Part shown: positions 48,034 to 56,645 of the stretch, piece after piece
How the letters are laid out: the number at the start of each line of letters is the position of its first letter
Position numbering within the stretch: the first letter of the stretch is position 1
From: Desulfuromonas soudanensis
GTDB taxonomy: Bacteria > Desulfobacterota > Desulfuromonadia > Desulfuromonadales > WTL
NCBI RefSeq assembly: GCF_001278055.1
Contig: NZ_CP010802.1
Location: 3,100,001-3,164,000 of the forward strand
Direction of reading: 5' to 3'
Length of the DNA stretch: 64,000 bases
Made by a program: the position numbers and the translations under genes
Notes under the pieces: generated by a model
Databases searched by the model: none
Seen by the model: only the letters and a program-made list of their open reading frames with translations
Told to the model about the DNA's origin: nothing

Positions 48034-49727
48034 CCTGAATCCGTGAGCAATAATCTCGCATCGTGATTTTCCTCCAGAAAAGTGAGTTCGGGAGGCTGGG
48101 GCTGTACAAATTTTGAAAAACCGGCTCTCTGAGAGCCTCTGTAACCTCCGCTCTTTGGCAGTTTGTCCGCTACGCACCGGTTTGTGCCGATTTCAGGACG
48201 AGTTCGGCTGTGAACACTGCGGTGCCCGGGTTTTTGCCAGGTCTGTTGGCCGAGAGAGTGGCCTAACCGTAGGCCAGGCGCCGATAGACCCGGTCGAACG
48301 CCGCGAAAGAGAGCCCGCTGTGGCGGCTGAAGCGCAGGTACAGCCGGTGACCCGTGGCGATCAGGCGCGCAGCCAGGTACATCAGCTCCTGGATGACGGT
48401 CTTGAGTCGCCGTCGTTTGGCGCTGTGTCGCACCGGGGTTTTGTCGCCCAGCAGGCCGAGCTGGCCGATGAAGCGCAGGATGTTGTAGGCGAGCGCGGCG
48501 CAGGCCATGACCAAGCTGTTCACCTCGAAATTTTCTGCGGGGAGCCGCTCCAAATCCATGTCGGTCTTGAGTTCGCTGTGAAACTGTTCGCTGGTGCCGT
48601 GATCCTCGTAGAGGGTGATGATCTTCTCGGCCGGCAGCTTCAGGGAGGTCCACCAGCCTTCCATCTCGATGTCGGGCTCCAGCAGCAGCTGCCCCTTCTT
48701 GTCGATAGTGCGCTCGATGACGCGCACGACCCGGCGGCAGGTGAGCTCCCGTTTCGTGCCGACCTCGTCGGTCCACTGATGGGTGTCCCGGACGCTCAGC
48801 AGCGCCACCCGTTTACCCGGGCGCGGCTCGCTGATGCGGCCTTCGGCAAAGGCCCGCCGATGCCAGAGCGTCTTGCCTTGCCCCCGGGGATTCCATTTGA
48901 GGATGTAGTCGACCCGCTCGTGGCCGGCCAGTTCGATTCGGGTCTCCCAGGCATCGTGGGCCGAGTCGATCCGCACCAGAAGTGGTTCGGCCGTCAGCTT
49001 CAGGGCCTTGTGCAGCACCCGGGCGAGAAAGGGGATAAAGTTCTTCTGGCTGTGCTGGGAGCCCTCGCGGTGCTCGATCTCCAGCAGCCACCCCTCCAGG
49101 GCCAGATAGGCGGCGATCGGGGCAAAGCCGTCGAAGCCCATGTAGGTGCGCGAGACGCCCTGCTTCTTGGTCCCGGAGTTGTCCATCGTGAACACGTCGA
49201 TGTCCAGCGGCACGTGACCGGTAGCCAGGGCCGAGAACAGCGCTCCGGAGTTCTGCAGAAACTCGGTGACGCTGTAGTTGACGATGGTCCGAAACGCCTG
49301 GGCGTGCTCCTTCATGCGCTGGCGCAGGGTCGGTTCGGAAGGGACCTCCGCAAGGCCCAGAGCGTCGCGGAAGAAACGATCCTGGCGGAAGCCTTCGATG
49401 GCCGCGAAGTCGCTCTTGCCGAGACAGAGCAGCCCGATGTAGCCGCGCACCACATCGGCGTGGGCGATGGCTCCCTTTTTCAGTTTGGACACCCCGTATA
49501 ATAGCTTGGTCAAAGGGGTGTAGCGGTTCAGACACAGCCCGATCAGAGCGGCGCCAGAGTGGGAGGTGTAGAACTCGTCCTCGGATTTCTCGATGATGAA
49601 ACGCTTCATGGAATTCACCCGCCAAGTGAGATGTTGACGGGTTGCATGCTAGCAATAATTGACAACAAATTCAATGACTTGAATGCATTGGATGGCTAAT
49701 TTATGACTATAATCTCACGGATTCAGG
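48034..49727 (-). mobile_element. IS1380-type insertion sequence (1694 bp)
   Basis: Terminal inverted repeats CCTGAATCCGTGAG at 48034-48047 and its complement at 49714-49727. Both ends are flanked by the 5-bp direct repeat ATAAG (48029-48033 and 49728-49732), a perfect target duplication. One transposase gene is inside. The intact ends and duplication indicate a recent insertion. Confidence 0.92.
48263..49609 (-). CDS. IS1380-family DDE transposase
   Basis: 448 residues, full length. DDE residues are visible in VFTMDNSGT, VRIDSAHDAW and YEDHGTSEQFHSELKTD; the last motif is typical of IS1380-type enzymes. No frameshift or stop is seen, so it is probably active. The ATG at 49609 starts MKRFIIEKSEDEF; a GTG three codons upstream is possible. 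Confidence 0.88.
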   Translation of the reverse strand: MKRFIIEKSEDEFYTSHSGAALIGLCLNRYTPLTKLLYGVSKLKKGAIAHADVVRGYIGLLCLGKSDFAAIEGFRQDRFFRDALGLAEVPSEPTLRQRMKEHAQAFRTIVNYSVTEFLQNSGALFSALATGHVPLDIDVFTMDNSGTKKQGVSRTYMGFDGFAPIAAYLALEGWLLEIEHREGSQHSQKNFIPFLARVLHKALKLTAEPLLVRIDSAHDAWETRIELAGHERVDYILKWNPRGQGKTLWHRRAFAEGRISEPRPGKRVALLSVRDTHQWTDEVGTKRELTCRRVVRVIERTIDKKGQLLLEPDIEMEGWWTSLKLPAEKIITLYEDHGTSEQFHSELKTDMDLERLPAENFEVNSLVMACAALAYNILRFIGQLGLLGDKTPVRHSAKRRRLKTVIQELMYLAARLIATGHRLYLRFSRHSGLSFAAFDRVYRRLAYG

Positions 49728-50211
49728 ATAAGGTCTTGCCAAACTTCCCATGTGTATGCGACGCCTGCCGACTCGATTTTCACAGCGTAGCCGCCGAGGT
49801 CTCGGATCAATGTTGTGAACTTGAGCAACCTACTTTTCTGGCCGATGACATCGAAAGGAAACCGGAGATAGACAACACTTTTGTGGGTGGCAATCGCATC
49901 TAGGACGTCTGCTGGCATCTTTCCTTGCCCAGCAATCTCGAATGCTCGTCGCATGTCATCGTATGAAGCGCAGAACTCCAGGGGCACATGATCTTTCCCT
50001 CTCGGATTCGCTAAGATGCCACCGGCAAACATGAAGTCTCCTTTGGATTGCACAATGACTCGCTGAACGAAATCCGTTCGGTCATTCCATGGTCCAGGGA
50101 TGCAGATCATCATTTCTGGTGTCATGTTTTCCTCTTTCCGAACACTGGAACCACACAATCATCCCAGAATCTTGATTTCCAACTTTGTAAGATAGCCTAG
50201 GGTTTTCTGTT

Positions 50212-50820
50212 TTAAGGCACGAACACCTCAGATGTCAGGCCCAACTTGTTGGCCAACCAGAAAAGTCCCAACGTTGTAGAAGCGTTGCGAATGCGTCCGT
50301 CTTGGGTCATTTTTACCGCCTCATCGACGTCAAGGACGCGAACGCGAATGTCCTCGTGCTCACATTCAAGCCCCTTGATCGTGTTATCGAGGCCATGCGA
50401 ATCGATCAGGCCATAGAAAATGGTGATGCGCTCACTACTCCCACCTGGAGACAAGTAGCAGTTGGTGATTCTATAGAGTGCCGTCGGTTTGCGACCGATC
50501 TCTTCTTCGCATTCCCTCAATGCCACTTCCTCATCCTTTTCGCCTTCCTTGACGACCCCGGCGGGAAACTCCAGCAGCCAGGGAGATAGAGGGTCTTCCA
50601 GGGCGCCAATCCGAAATTGCTCCACCAGGACCACTTTTTTGCGAAGTTCATCGAAGAGGACGACGGCGACGGCCTGACCGCGCTCCATCAGCTCCCGGCG
50701 AACCATCGACGATTCACCCCCGGCAAAGAGACTGTGGGTCAGTTCGATTTTGAAGATCTTCAAGAAGCCGGTGGTTACAAGTTTTCGGGAAAGGATCTTG
50801 ACGTTTTCGTGTGTCAGCAT
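50212..50820 (-). CDS. nudF: ADP-ribose pyrophosphatase-type Nudix hydrolase
   Basis: 202 residues. An intact Nudix box spans GVVKEGEKDEEVALRE followed by CEEEIG; a proline lies downstream in NCYLSPGGSSERI, as in ADP-ribose pyrophosphatases. It would split ADP-ribose, a product of NAD breakdown, into AMP and ribose-5-phosphate. It follows nadE by two bases in the NAD salvage operon. Exact substrate is inferred from family and context. Confidence 0.82.
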   Translation of the reverse strand: MLTHENVKILSRKLVTTGFLKIFKIELTHSLFAGGESSMVRRELMERGQAVAVVLFDELRKKVVLVEQFRIGALEDPLSPWLLEFPAGVVKEGEKDEEVALRECEEEIGRKPTALYRITNCYLSPGGSSERITIFYGLIDSHGLDNTIKGLECEHEDIRVRVLDVDEAVKMTQDGRIRNASTTLGLFWLANKLGLTSEVFVP

Positions 50821-50822
50821 GA

Positions 50823-52550
50823 TTACCTCAGCATCAGCGAAAGGTCGCTGAGTTTATTAATGTCAGGATATTTGGCTACGATCGGGAGATGACGCCCGAT
50901 GCCGAAAGATCGCCGCTGCATGCGGATAATGGGCGGGGCCTGGCGACGTTTAAATTCAGCGCGATCGATCATGCGGCAGACTCGTTTGATCGTTGCGTCG
51001 GATGTGGCCTTTAGCGTTTCGAGGTAAAGATTGCGTTCCTCCTCAGACAGCAGGTCAGATTCTATATAAATCCGCAGGATTGCATCAAGGATTTCATATG
51101 GGGGCAGCGAGTCCGTATCGGCCTGCCCGGGGGCCAACTCTGCGCTCGGTGCTTTATCGATGATCTCGATAGGAATCTGCATCTCGGGATAAGCATTGTT
51201 GAACCAGCGCGCCACCGCATAAACATCGCATTTGTACATATCACCAAGGAGGTTCAGGCCGCCATTCATATCGCCGTACAGGGTTGCATACCCTACGGCC
51301 ATCTCGGATTTGTTGCCCGTACTGAGGACAAGATAGCCAGTGTGGTTCGAATACTCCATGAGGACTCGCCCACGGACCCGGGCCTGGATGTTCTCTTGGG
51401 TGAGACCACTCGGGACTTCTCCGAACGCTACCTCAAACTCGCGGACGGCAACATCAAAATCGTCCTTGATCGGTCGCGTAAATAGCTCGATGCCAAGATT
51501 CTGGCAAAGTTTCACGCTATCGTCGACACTGCCTGCGCTCGAATATTTCGACGGCATGGTAATGGCCTTGACCCGCTCCGGGCCAAGGGCTCCGGCAGCC
51601 AAAGCCAGGGTGACGGCAGAGTCAATCCCACCAGAAGATCCCACCACAACACCGGGAAAACCGAGCTTGTCGACGTAATCCCGCAGGCCAAGCATGGCCT
51701 GATTGACCATGAGCCTGGGCTCAATCGATATCTCGGAATGCCCGAAACCTTCCGCTTTGGTGAATTGACCTTTACGAGGCGCCGCCCCTTCCTCTTTGTC
51801 GTACTCAAGGATGCCGATCGCTTCCTCAAAGGAGGCCATCATGCCAACCATCTCACCGTATTTATTGACGGCAAATGAGGCCCCATCGAAAACGATCTCA
51901 TCGTTGCCACCAACCTGATTGGAGTAGATAACGGGCGCATTGCATGTGAGAGCGACGTCTTTGAACACCTGGCGCCGTTGCTTTTGTTTGCCGAGGTTGC
52001 TTGGGGAGGCGTTGACACTGATGATCAGGTCCAGGCCTTGCCCCTTGAGTTCATTGACGGGGTGCGATGCATAAAGGTTATGTTCAGCCTGCCCCCAGCC
52101 ATCTTCGCAAATCAAAAATCCCAGTTTGTAGCCTTTGAAAAGCCAGACGCCTTGCTGTTGACCAGGAGAAAAATGCCGTGCCTCTTCGAAAATATTGTAG
52201 GTGGGCAACAATTTTTTCGAGTAGCAAAAAGACTCGGCCCCGCTGGTGAAAACCTTGATGCTGTTTTGGAACGGTTTGCCAGCAAAGGGATTCTTCGTCA
52301 CACAACCGATGACGACAGCAGCGCGCGAATTTTCAGTCGCCTTGCAGATTTCTGCCAGTGCGGCTTCTTCAGCTTGCCACACCGGATTCGAGAAGATCAA
52401 ATCCTGGGGGTAGTAACCGGTCAAGGCCAGTTCGGTAAAGACAATCAGATCGACCTTGTTTTTCTGGTCGCCGATGACCTGAAGAATCTTCGTGGCATTC
52501 CCCTGAATGTCGCCGATCGTATAATTGAGCTGGGCGATAGCTATAAGCAT
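50823..52550 (-). CDS. nadE: Glutamine-dependent NAD+ synthetase
   Basis: 575 residues. The N-terminal nitrilase-type glutaminase domain has the Glu-Lys-Cys triad in VFTELALTGYYP, KKLLPTYNIFEE and FLICEDGWGQ; the C-terminal synthetase has the pyrophosphate loop VVGSSGGIDSAVTLAL and LSTGNKSEMAVGY. It amidates NaAD to NAD+, the last step of salvage. It follows pncB by 17 bases. Confidence 0.95.
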   Translation of the reverse strand: MLIAIAQLNYTIGDIQGNATKILQVIGDQKNKVDLIVFTELALTGYYPQDLIFSNPVWQAEEAALAEICKATENSRAAVVIGCVTKNPFAGKPFQNSIKVFTSGAESFCYSKKLLPTYNIFEEARHFSPGQQQGVWLFKGYKLGFLICEDGWGQAEHNLYASHPVNELKGQGLDLIISVNASPSNLGKQKQRRQVFKDVALTCNAPVIYSNQVGGNDEIVFDGASFAVNKYGEMVGMMASFEEAIGILEYDKEEGAAPRKGQFTKAEGFGHSEISIEPRLMVNQAMLGLRDYVDKLGFPGVVVGSSGGIDSAVTLALAAGALGPERVKAITMPSKYSSAGSVDDSVKLCQNLGIELFTRPIKDDFDVAVREFEVAFGEVPSGLTQENIQARVRGRVLMEYSNHTGYLVLSTGNKSEMAVGYATLYGDMNGGLNLLGDMYKCDVYAVARWFNNAYPEMQIPIEIIDKAPSAELAPGQADTDSLPPYEILDAILRIYIESDLLSEEERNLYLETLKATSDATIKRVCRMIDRAEFKRRQAPPIIRMQRRSFGIGRHLPIVAKYPDINKLSDLSLMLR

Positions 52551-52567
52551 GCCTGAGGCTCCCGAAT

Positions 52568-53761
52568 TTAGGCTAGAAGGCGCTTAATTTGAAAAACGCT
52601 GGCTAGGTACTGGAGGAAGGCATCGTCCTCGCACATTTCCTTTCCTGGGCTATCGGAAATTTTAGCCACCGGCTGGTTACGGCAGCGGGTCATCTTGATC
52701 ACGATGTTCAGAGCCGGAACCCCAAGATCGTTGGTCAGGTTGGTTCCAATGCCAAATGCGACGTTGGCTTCGCCCTTGAACGTATCGTAAATCTTGAGAG
52801 CAGTTGGGAAGTCGAGCCCGTCGCTGAAGACAAGCGTTTTCGACATCGGATCGATTTTTAACTTTCTGTAGTGATTGATGGCCTTTTTGGCCCATTCAAA
52901 CGGGCAACCGGAATCATGCCGAAGGCCATCGAACAGTTTGGCGAAGTAGAGATCGAAATCGCGCAGAAATGCGTCCATTCCGACCACGTCAGTCAGGGCG
53001 ATTCCCAGCCGACCCCGATACTCTTTAACCCAGGTCTCCAATGCGTAATTCTGGCTGTCAATCAGTCTCGGTCCCATTGCCTGTGCGGCCTGTAAGAATT
53101 CATGTGCCATGGTCCCGATCGGCGTAAGGGAAAGCTCGCGGGCCAGGTAAACATTGCTGGTGCCGACAAAATTGTCGGGCAATTGGTTCTTGAGCGTTTC
53201 GACAACCTGTAAGTGCCACTCGCGACTAAAGCGGCGCCGGGTCCCGAAGTCAGTGAATTTAAACCGGGCCACCTCCGGATGGCTCTTTATCAACGCGATC
53301 TTGTCAAGAAGCCTGTGACCCGCCAAATCCCAGTTCGGTTCCTTAACGGTGTTGCGGAAATAGACCTCATTGATGATCGCCAGAGCGAAGATCTCGAACA
53401 TGCTCGTATAGACAAGGGGACCTTTGAACCTCAGATCGATCTCTTTACCTTGGACGTGTAGTTGAACATGTTTCATGCTGAGCTGGAAAAGCCGGAGAAA
53501 GTCGATGAAATCCTTTTTAATATAATCGAGCCTACCCAGGTAACAAAGCTCGTTTTCGGTGAACTTCAGGGTACAAAGGTACTCAAGTTCCTCGCGGATT
53601 TCACTGACAAATTGCGCCAGATCAATACCAGGATTGCGACATTTGAATTTGAACTCGCAGTCATCGGCAATTTGGAACAAGTGGTAATAGGTTTGAAGCA
53701 TGGTCAGTTTATAAAGATCCTGATCGAGCAGGCTTTGAATGATTTTATTGTGCTTCGCCAT
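52568..53761 (-). CDS. pncB: Nicotinate phosphoribosyltransferase
   Basis: 397 residues, the short E. coli-like type. Conserved segments include LLDQDLYKLTMLQTYYH at the N-terminus, DFGTRRRFSREWHLQVV with the phosphorylated-His region, FVGTSNVYLARE, and LVFSDGLDFPTALKIY with FGIGTNLTNDLG near the end. It converts nicotinate and PRPP to NaMN. Located between pncA and nadE. Confidence 0.94.
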   Translation of the reverse strand: MAKHNKIIQSLLDQDLYKLTMLQTYYHLFQIADDCEFKFKCRNPGIDLAQFVSEIREELEYLCTLKFTENELCYLGRLDYIKKDFIDFLRLFQLSMKHVQLHVQGKEIDLRFKGPLVYTSMFEIFALAIINEVYFRNTVKEPNWDLAGHRLLDKIALIKSHPEVARFKFTDFGTRRRFSREWHLQVVETLKNQLPDNFVGTSNVYLARELSLTPIGTMAHEFLQAAQAMGPRLIDSQNYALETWVKEYRGRLGIALTDVVGMDAFLRDFDLYFAKLFDGLRHDSGCPFEWAKKAINHYRKLKIDPMSKTLVFSDGLDFPTALKIYDTFKGEANVAFGIGTNLTNDLGVPALNIVIKMTRCRNQPVAKISDSPGKEMCEDDAFLQYLASVFQIKRLLA

Positions 53762-53798
53762 TTTACTTCTCCTTGTTGAATCGATTTGCTAAATATTT

Positions 53799-54446
53799 TC
53801 AGGCTGCGTTTAATTCTGCTGCGGATTCAATAACTATCGCACCGAGGTTCCGCAATCCCTCGACAGCTTTTTCAATAACCTGCGCATCAAGACCGCGACA
53901 TGCGCCAAGATTGAGGACGACAGCGAAACCGGCGTTGAGCAATTGAGTTGCGGTCTGGTGCACGCAATACTCCGTAGCCAGCCCTCCGACAATGACCGGC
54001 TTGATACCGTTTTCTTTCAAGAACTCAATCACGCCGGTACTTTCGCTATTGGCAAGATCGTGATAGCAGGCGCCATACGGGTGTTTTTCGGGGTCGATGC
54101 CTTTACCGACGACGAGATCGTAGTCGTTTTCACCGGGAAGCCCGGGAATCAGCAAATTGCCCTCGGTTCCGACGACACAGTGAGCAGGCCACTTGACGTC
54201 GAGGTTTGGGTAGTTGCCCGCTACAGGGGTCAGCACTTCGGCCGGGCTTGATGCAATCCACGGAGCCTTATTGGGATGACAATCCTTGGAGGCCACGCGG
54301 ACCCTGGCGAACACGGCCTGGGCATTCAACTCCTCAACGATGGTGTCGCCACCCGGAACAGGGAGTTCGTTCGGGCACAACGGGGTGAAGCCGCGCTGTG
54401 CGTCAACATCAAATGCAGCCGAGGTGTTTCGATCTATCTTTTTCAT
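53799..54446 (-). CDS. pncA: Nicotinamidase
   Basis: 215 residues. Catalytic Asp15 (DAQRGF), Lys115 (VVGKGID) and Cys161 (LATEYCVHQ) are in place, with metal ligands Asp55 and His57 (KDCHPNKAPW) and the WPAHCVVGTEG segment. It deamidates nicotinamide to nicotinate, feeding PncB. The ATG at 54446 follows AGGAGG by five bases. First gene of the salvage operon; promoter and operator lie directly upstream. Confidence 0.9.
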   Translation of the reverse strand: MKKIDRNTSAAFDVDAQRGFTPLCPNELPVPGGDTIVEELNAQAVFARVRVASKDCHPNKAPWIASSPAEVLTPVAGNYPNLDVKWPAHCVVGTEGNLLIPGLPGENDYDLVVGKGIDPEKHPYGACYHDLANSESTGVIEFLKENGIKPVIVGGLATEYCVHQTATQLLNAGFAVVLNLGACRGLDAQVIEKAVEGLRNLGAIVIESAAELNAA

Positions 54447-54482
54447 CGCACCCTCCTGAATAGGCCATGAATCGCTAGACAC

Positions 54483-54511
54483 ATAATGACCCTGAGTCAA
54501 TTAGTAGTCAA
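54483..54511 (-). promoter_or_regulatory. pncA operon promoter
   Basis: TTGACT (54506-54511) and CATTAT (54483-54488) on the minus strand with a 17-base spacer. The operator at 54484-54502 covers the -10 and most of the spacer. The remaining stretch up to 54872 shows no gene; only an eight-base inverted repeat (TTGATTAG at 54837, CTAATCAA at 54861) was noticed. Confidence 0.55.
54484..54502. promoter_or_regulatory. NrtR-type operator D before pncA
   Basis: TAATGAC-cctga-GTCAATT. It is nearly the same as operator C read on the minus strand and shares TGAC-N5-GTCA with A and B, linking the salvage operon to the nrtR intergenic region. Confidence 0.65.
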
Positions 54512-54872
54512 GTAAAAAAATGCCGTTTCAGCAAAATATCGCCATAAGATAAGCAAAACCCAACAAACATAGGCGATTGGGAAGAGACCAAGTCGCGGGC
54601 TGGAGACAGGGGAAACGATCAATGTGACTTACTGCCGTTGAAATACGGTCGGAGACCGATCCGGATACTAGAATCCAGAGGTTGAGGTAAGGGTAGGGAA
54701 CAATAGAAAACAGGTTCAGGGAACACTTGGGATCGCGTCTATAAATTTCATTATCTATCGAGTAGACCGGTTTTCATTTCATATCATGAAGTTATCCTTT
54801 GAGTTACCCCATGACTCTCCTCTACTGGTGGGGACATTGATTAGTCAACTAAGTGCCGAGCTAATCAACTAT

Positions 54873-55448
54873 TCACCACCGTCCCCCTCGCCACAGCTCA
54901 TCAAACTGATTCATCAATCGGTCTGGTGCTTTTACATTCAGGTAACCGGAACACCCCAGAAACTGCGAACCTGCATTCTTCCCCTGCTTTGCCGTGCGCA
55001 GCACCAACGGCTTGCTGCAGAGCGGGCAGGCTGGGAGCGCTGGTTTTTCATCCGACGGATCGGTCGGATAATTGCGTCTTTTGACCCGTGCCGCTGCCAA
55101 CTGTTCGCTGTAGCCACCGTCGTTGACAAAAGAACGCTCCAGTCCGGCAATCTGCTGGTCCAGCAAATAATTGGCCTGGTGGATCAGGCAGATGAGCGCG
55201 TTGGCGAAAACTGCGGGGTCAGAATGCCTCAACCAGGCGGCGTAGGCTGCAACATCCGACCGATTAGTCGGATCTTTTTCCAACCTTTTCCCGACCTCCC
55301 GCACCGCTTTTGCCTCTGCGTCATCTTTTGTCCACTGCCGCTTGCCGCGCTGCCGCAGAAAATCTTCGTAGTCCAGCAAAAGTTCATCCAGACTGGCACG
55401 GGCAACGTTCACCAGGCGCAGCTCGGTCTGGCTGGAGGTCGCCGCCAC
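54873..55448 (-). CDS. Four-helix-bundle suffix-domain protein, probably 5'-truncated
   Basis: 191 residues from a GTG. Residues 8-40 (ELRLVNVARASLDELLLDYEDFLRQRG) match the middle of four-helix-bundle suffix proteins as I remember them, which start about 60 residues earlier. The upstream reading frame runs into a purine-rich tract instead. The C-terminus has CPLCSKPLVLRTAKQGKNAGSQFLGCSGY, a topoisomerase-type zinc ribbon. The function is unknown. It ends the accessory region; pdhA starts 120 bases beyond on the other strand. Confidence 0.55.
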   Translation of the reverse strand: MAATSSQTELRLVNVARASLDELLLDYEDFLRQRGKRQWTKDDAEAKAVREVGKRLEKDPTNRSDVAAYAAWLRHSDPAVFANALICLIHQANYLLDQQIAGLERSFVNDGGYSEQLAAARVKRRNYPTDPSDEKPALPACPLCSKPLVLRTAKQGKNAGSQFLGCSGYLNVKAPDRLMNQFDELWRGGRW

Positions 55449-55567
55449 CCGGCTTCCTTTCCCCCTCTCCCCTCTCCCCTCTTCCTTCTTTCGCCCGAGA
55501 AATTTCCTCCCCTGCCGATTGCCTAGCTCTCCCCCCCTGTTAATCTTGGATTAACAGTCGGAGGGTT

Positions 55568-56644
55568 ATGGAATTAGCCGATTACGATCCCCTGCAGGGG
55601 AAAAGATTGCAGGTCCTCGATCCGGAAGGGAATGCCGATCCGGCGCTTCTCCCTGCCTTGGATGAGGAGGTGCTGTGCCTTATTTTCCGCCGGATGCTGG
55701 CGGCGCGCCTGGTGGATCGCACCTGCCTCACCCTGCAGCGGGAGGGGCGCATGGGGACCTATCCGCCGGTGGAGGGGCAGGAGGCCTGCCAGGTGGGGAG
55801 CGTTCTGGCGCTGAGCGAAACAGACTGGATCGTCCCTTCCTTTCGCGAGCTGGCGGCGGCCCTGGTCCGCGGCGTCCCCCTCGAACGAATTTTCCTCTAC
55901 TGGATGGGGCACGAAGAAGGCAGCCGCATCCCGAAGTCGCTGCGTTTCCTCCCCGTGGCGATTCCCGTCGGGACGCACATTCTCCATGCCACCGGCCTGG
56001 CCATGGGCATTTCCTACCGCCGGGAGAAGGACGCGGTCCTCTGCTTTTTCGGCGATGGCGCCACCAGCGAGGGGGATTTCCACGAGGCGCTCACCTTTGC
56101 CGGCGTCAGCAAGGCGCCGGCCATCTTCTTCTGCCAGAACAACGCCTGGGCCATTTCCGTCCCCCGCAAGGCCCAGTGCGCGGCCACCGCCCTGGCCGCC
56201 AAGGGGGTGGGGTACGGCATCCCCGGAGTGCAGATCGACGGCAACGATCCCCTTGCCGCCTACCTGGCCACGGAGGCGGCCCTGAGGCGCGCCCGCGCCG
56301 GGGAGGGGCCGACCCTCATCGAGGCGATCACCTACCGCCTCGGCCCCCATACCACCTCCGACGATCCCGGCCGCTACCGCAGCGCCGAGGAGGTGGAGCG
56401 GATGCGTCCCCTCGAGCCGCTGGTGCGCTACCGCCTCTTTCTCCAGGGGCGAGGGCTGTGGAGCGAGGCCTGGGAGGCGGAGATCACCGCCGACATCGAG
56501 AAGTGGATCGCCGAAAGTATTCAAAAGGCGGAAGCCTTCCCGGACCCCGCCCCGGAAGATATCTTCGATTACATGTTCGCCGAGCTGCCGCCGCACCTCG
56601 CCCGGCAGAAAGCCTCTCTCCTCTCCAGCCTGCAGGAGGAATGA
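55568..56644 (+). CDS. pdhA: 2-oxoacid (pyruvate) dehydrogenase E1, alpha subunit
   Basis: 358 residues. The thiamine diphosphate motif spans FFGDGATSEGDFHEALTFAG to FFCQNNAWAIS; YRLGPHTTSDDPGRYRS is the phosphorylation-loop region conserved in alpha subunits. With the beta subunit it decarboxylates a 2-oxoacid and transfers the acyl group to E2. Pyruvate is the usual substrate of such operons, but a branched-chain 2-oxoacid is possible. Confidence 0.9.
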   Translation: MELADYDPLQGKRLQVLDPEGNADPALLPALDEEVLCLIFRRMLAARLVDRTCLTLQREGRMGTYPPVEGQEACQVGSVLALSETDWIVPSFRELAAALVRGVPLERIFLYWMGHEEGSRIPKSLRFLPVAIPVGTHILHATGLAMGISYRREKDAVLCFFGDGATSEGDFHEALTFAGVSKAPAIFFCQNNAWAISVPRKAQCAATALAAKGVGYGIPGVQIDGNDPLAAYLATEAALRRARAGEGPTLIEAITYRLGPHTTSDDPGRYRSAEEVERMRPLEPLVRYRLFLQGRGLWSEAWEAEITADIEKWIAESIQKAEAFPDPAPEDIFDYMFAELPPHLARQKASLLSSLQEE

Positions 56645-56645
56645 A

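Larger units (their letters stand above)
47692..50125 (-). pseudogene. DUF4261-like gene interrupted by an IS element
   Basis: Two coding pieces (50125 down to 49728 and 48028 down to 47692) join into one frame of 244 codons when the IS and one ATAAG copy are removed: the junction reads WQDL then MSSDNPFDQYRG. The N-part has PEMMICIPGPWNDRTDFV; the C-part has YYSCGMHHFNLPDCQI, which I associate with DUF4261. The ATG at 50125 has GAGG five bases upstream. It would have been the last gene of the pncA-pncB-nadE-nudix operon. The function is unknown; the N-terminal piece now stops eight bases inside the IS-derived sequence (LNP-stop). Confidence 0.75.

Noticed and set aside
49655-49676. A fifth NrtR-type site (AATTGAC-aacaa-ATTCAAT)
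   Set aside because: The right half lacks GTCA and the position is inside the IS end, so it is likely chance.
54512-54872. A small gene in the gap before pncA
   Set aside because: Short open frames here have no ribosome-binding site or recognisable sequence; only a weak inverted repeat was found.
40318-55560. An integrase-driven island with att sites at selC
   Set aside because: No integrase gene was seen, and no copy of the selC 3' end was found at the far end of the accessory region.
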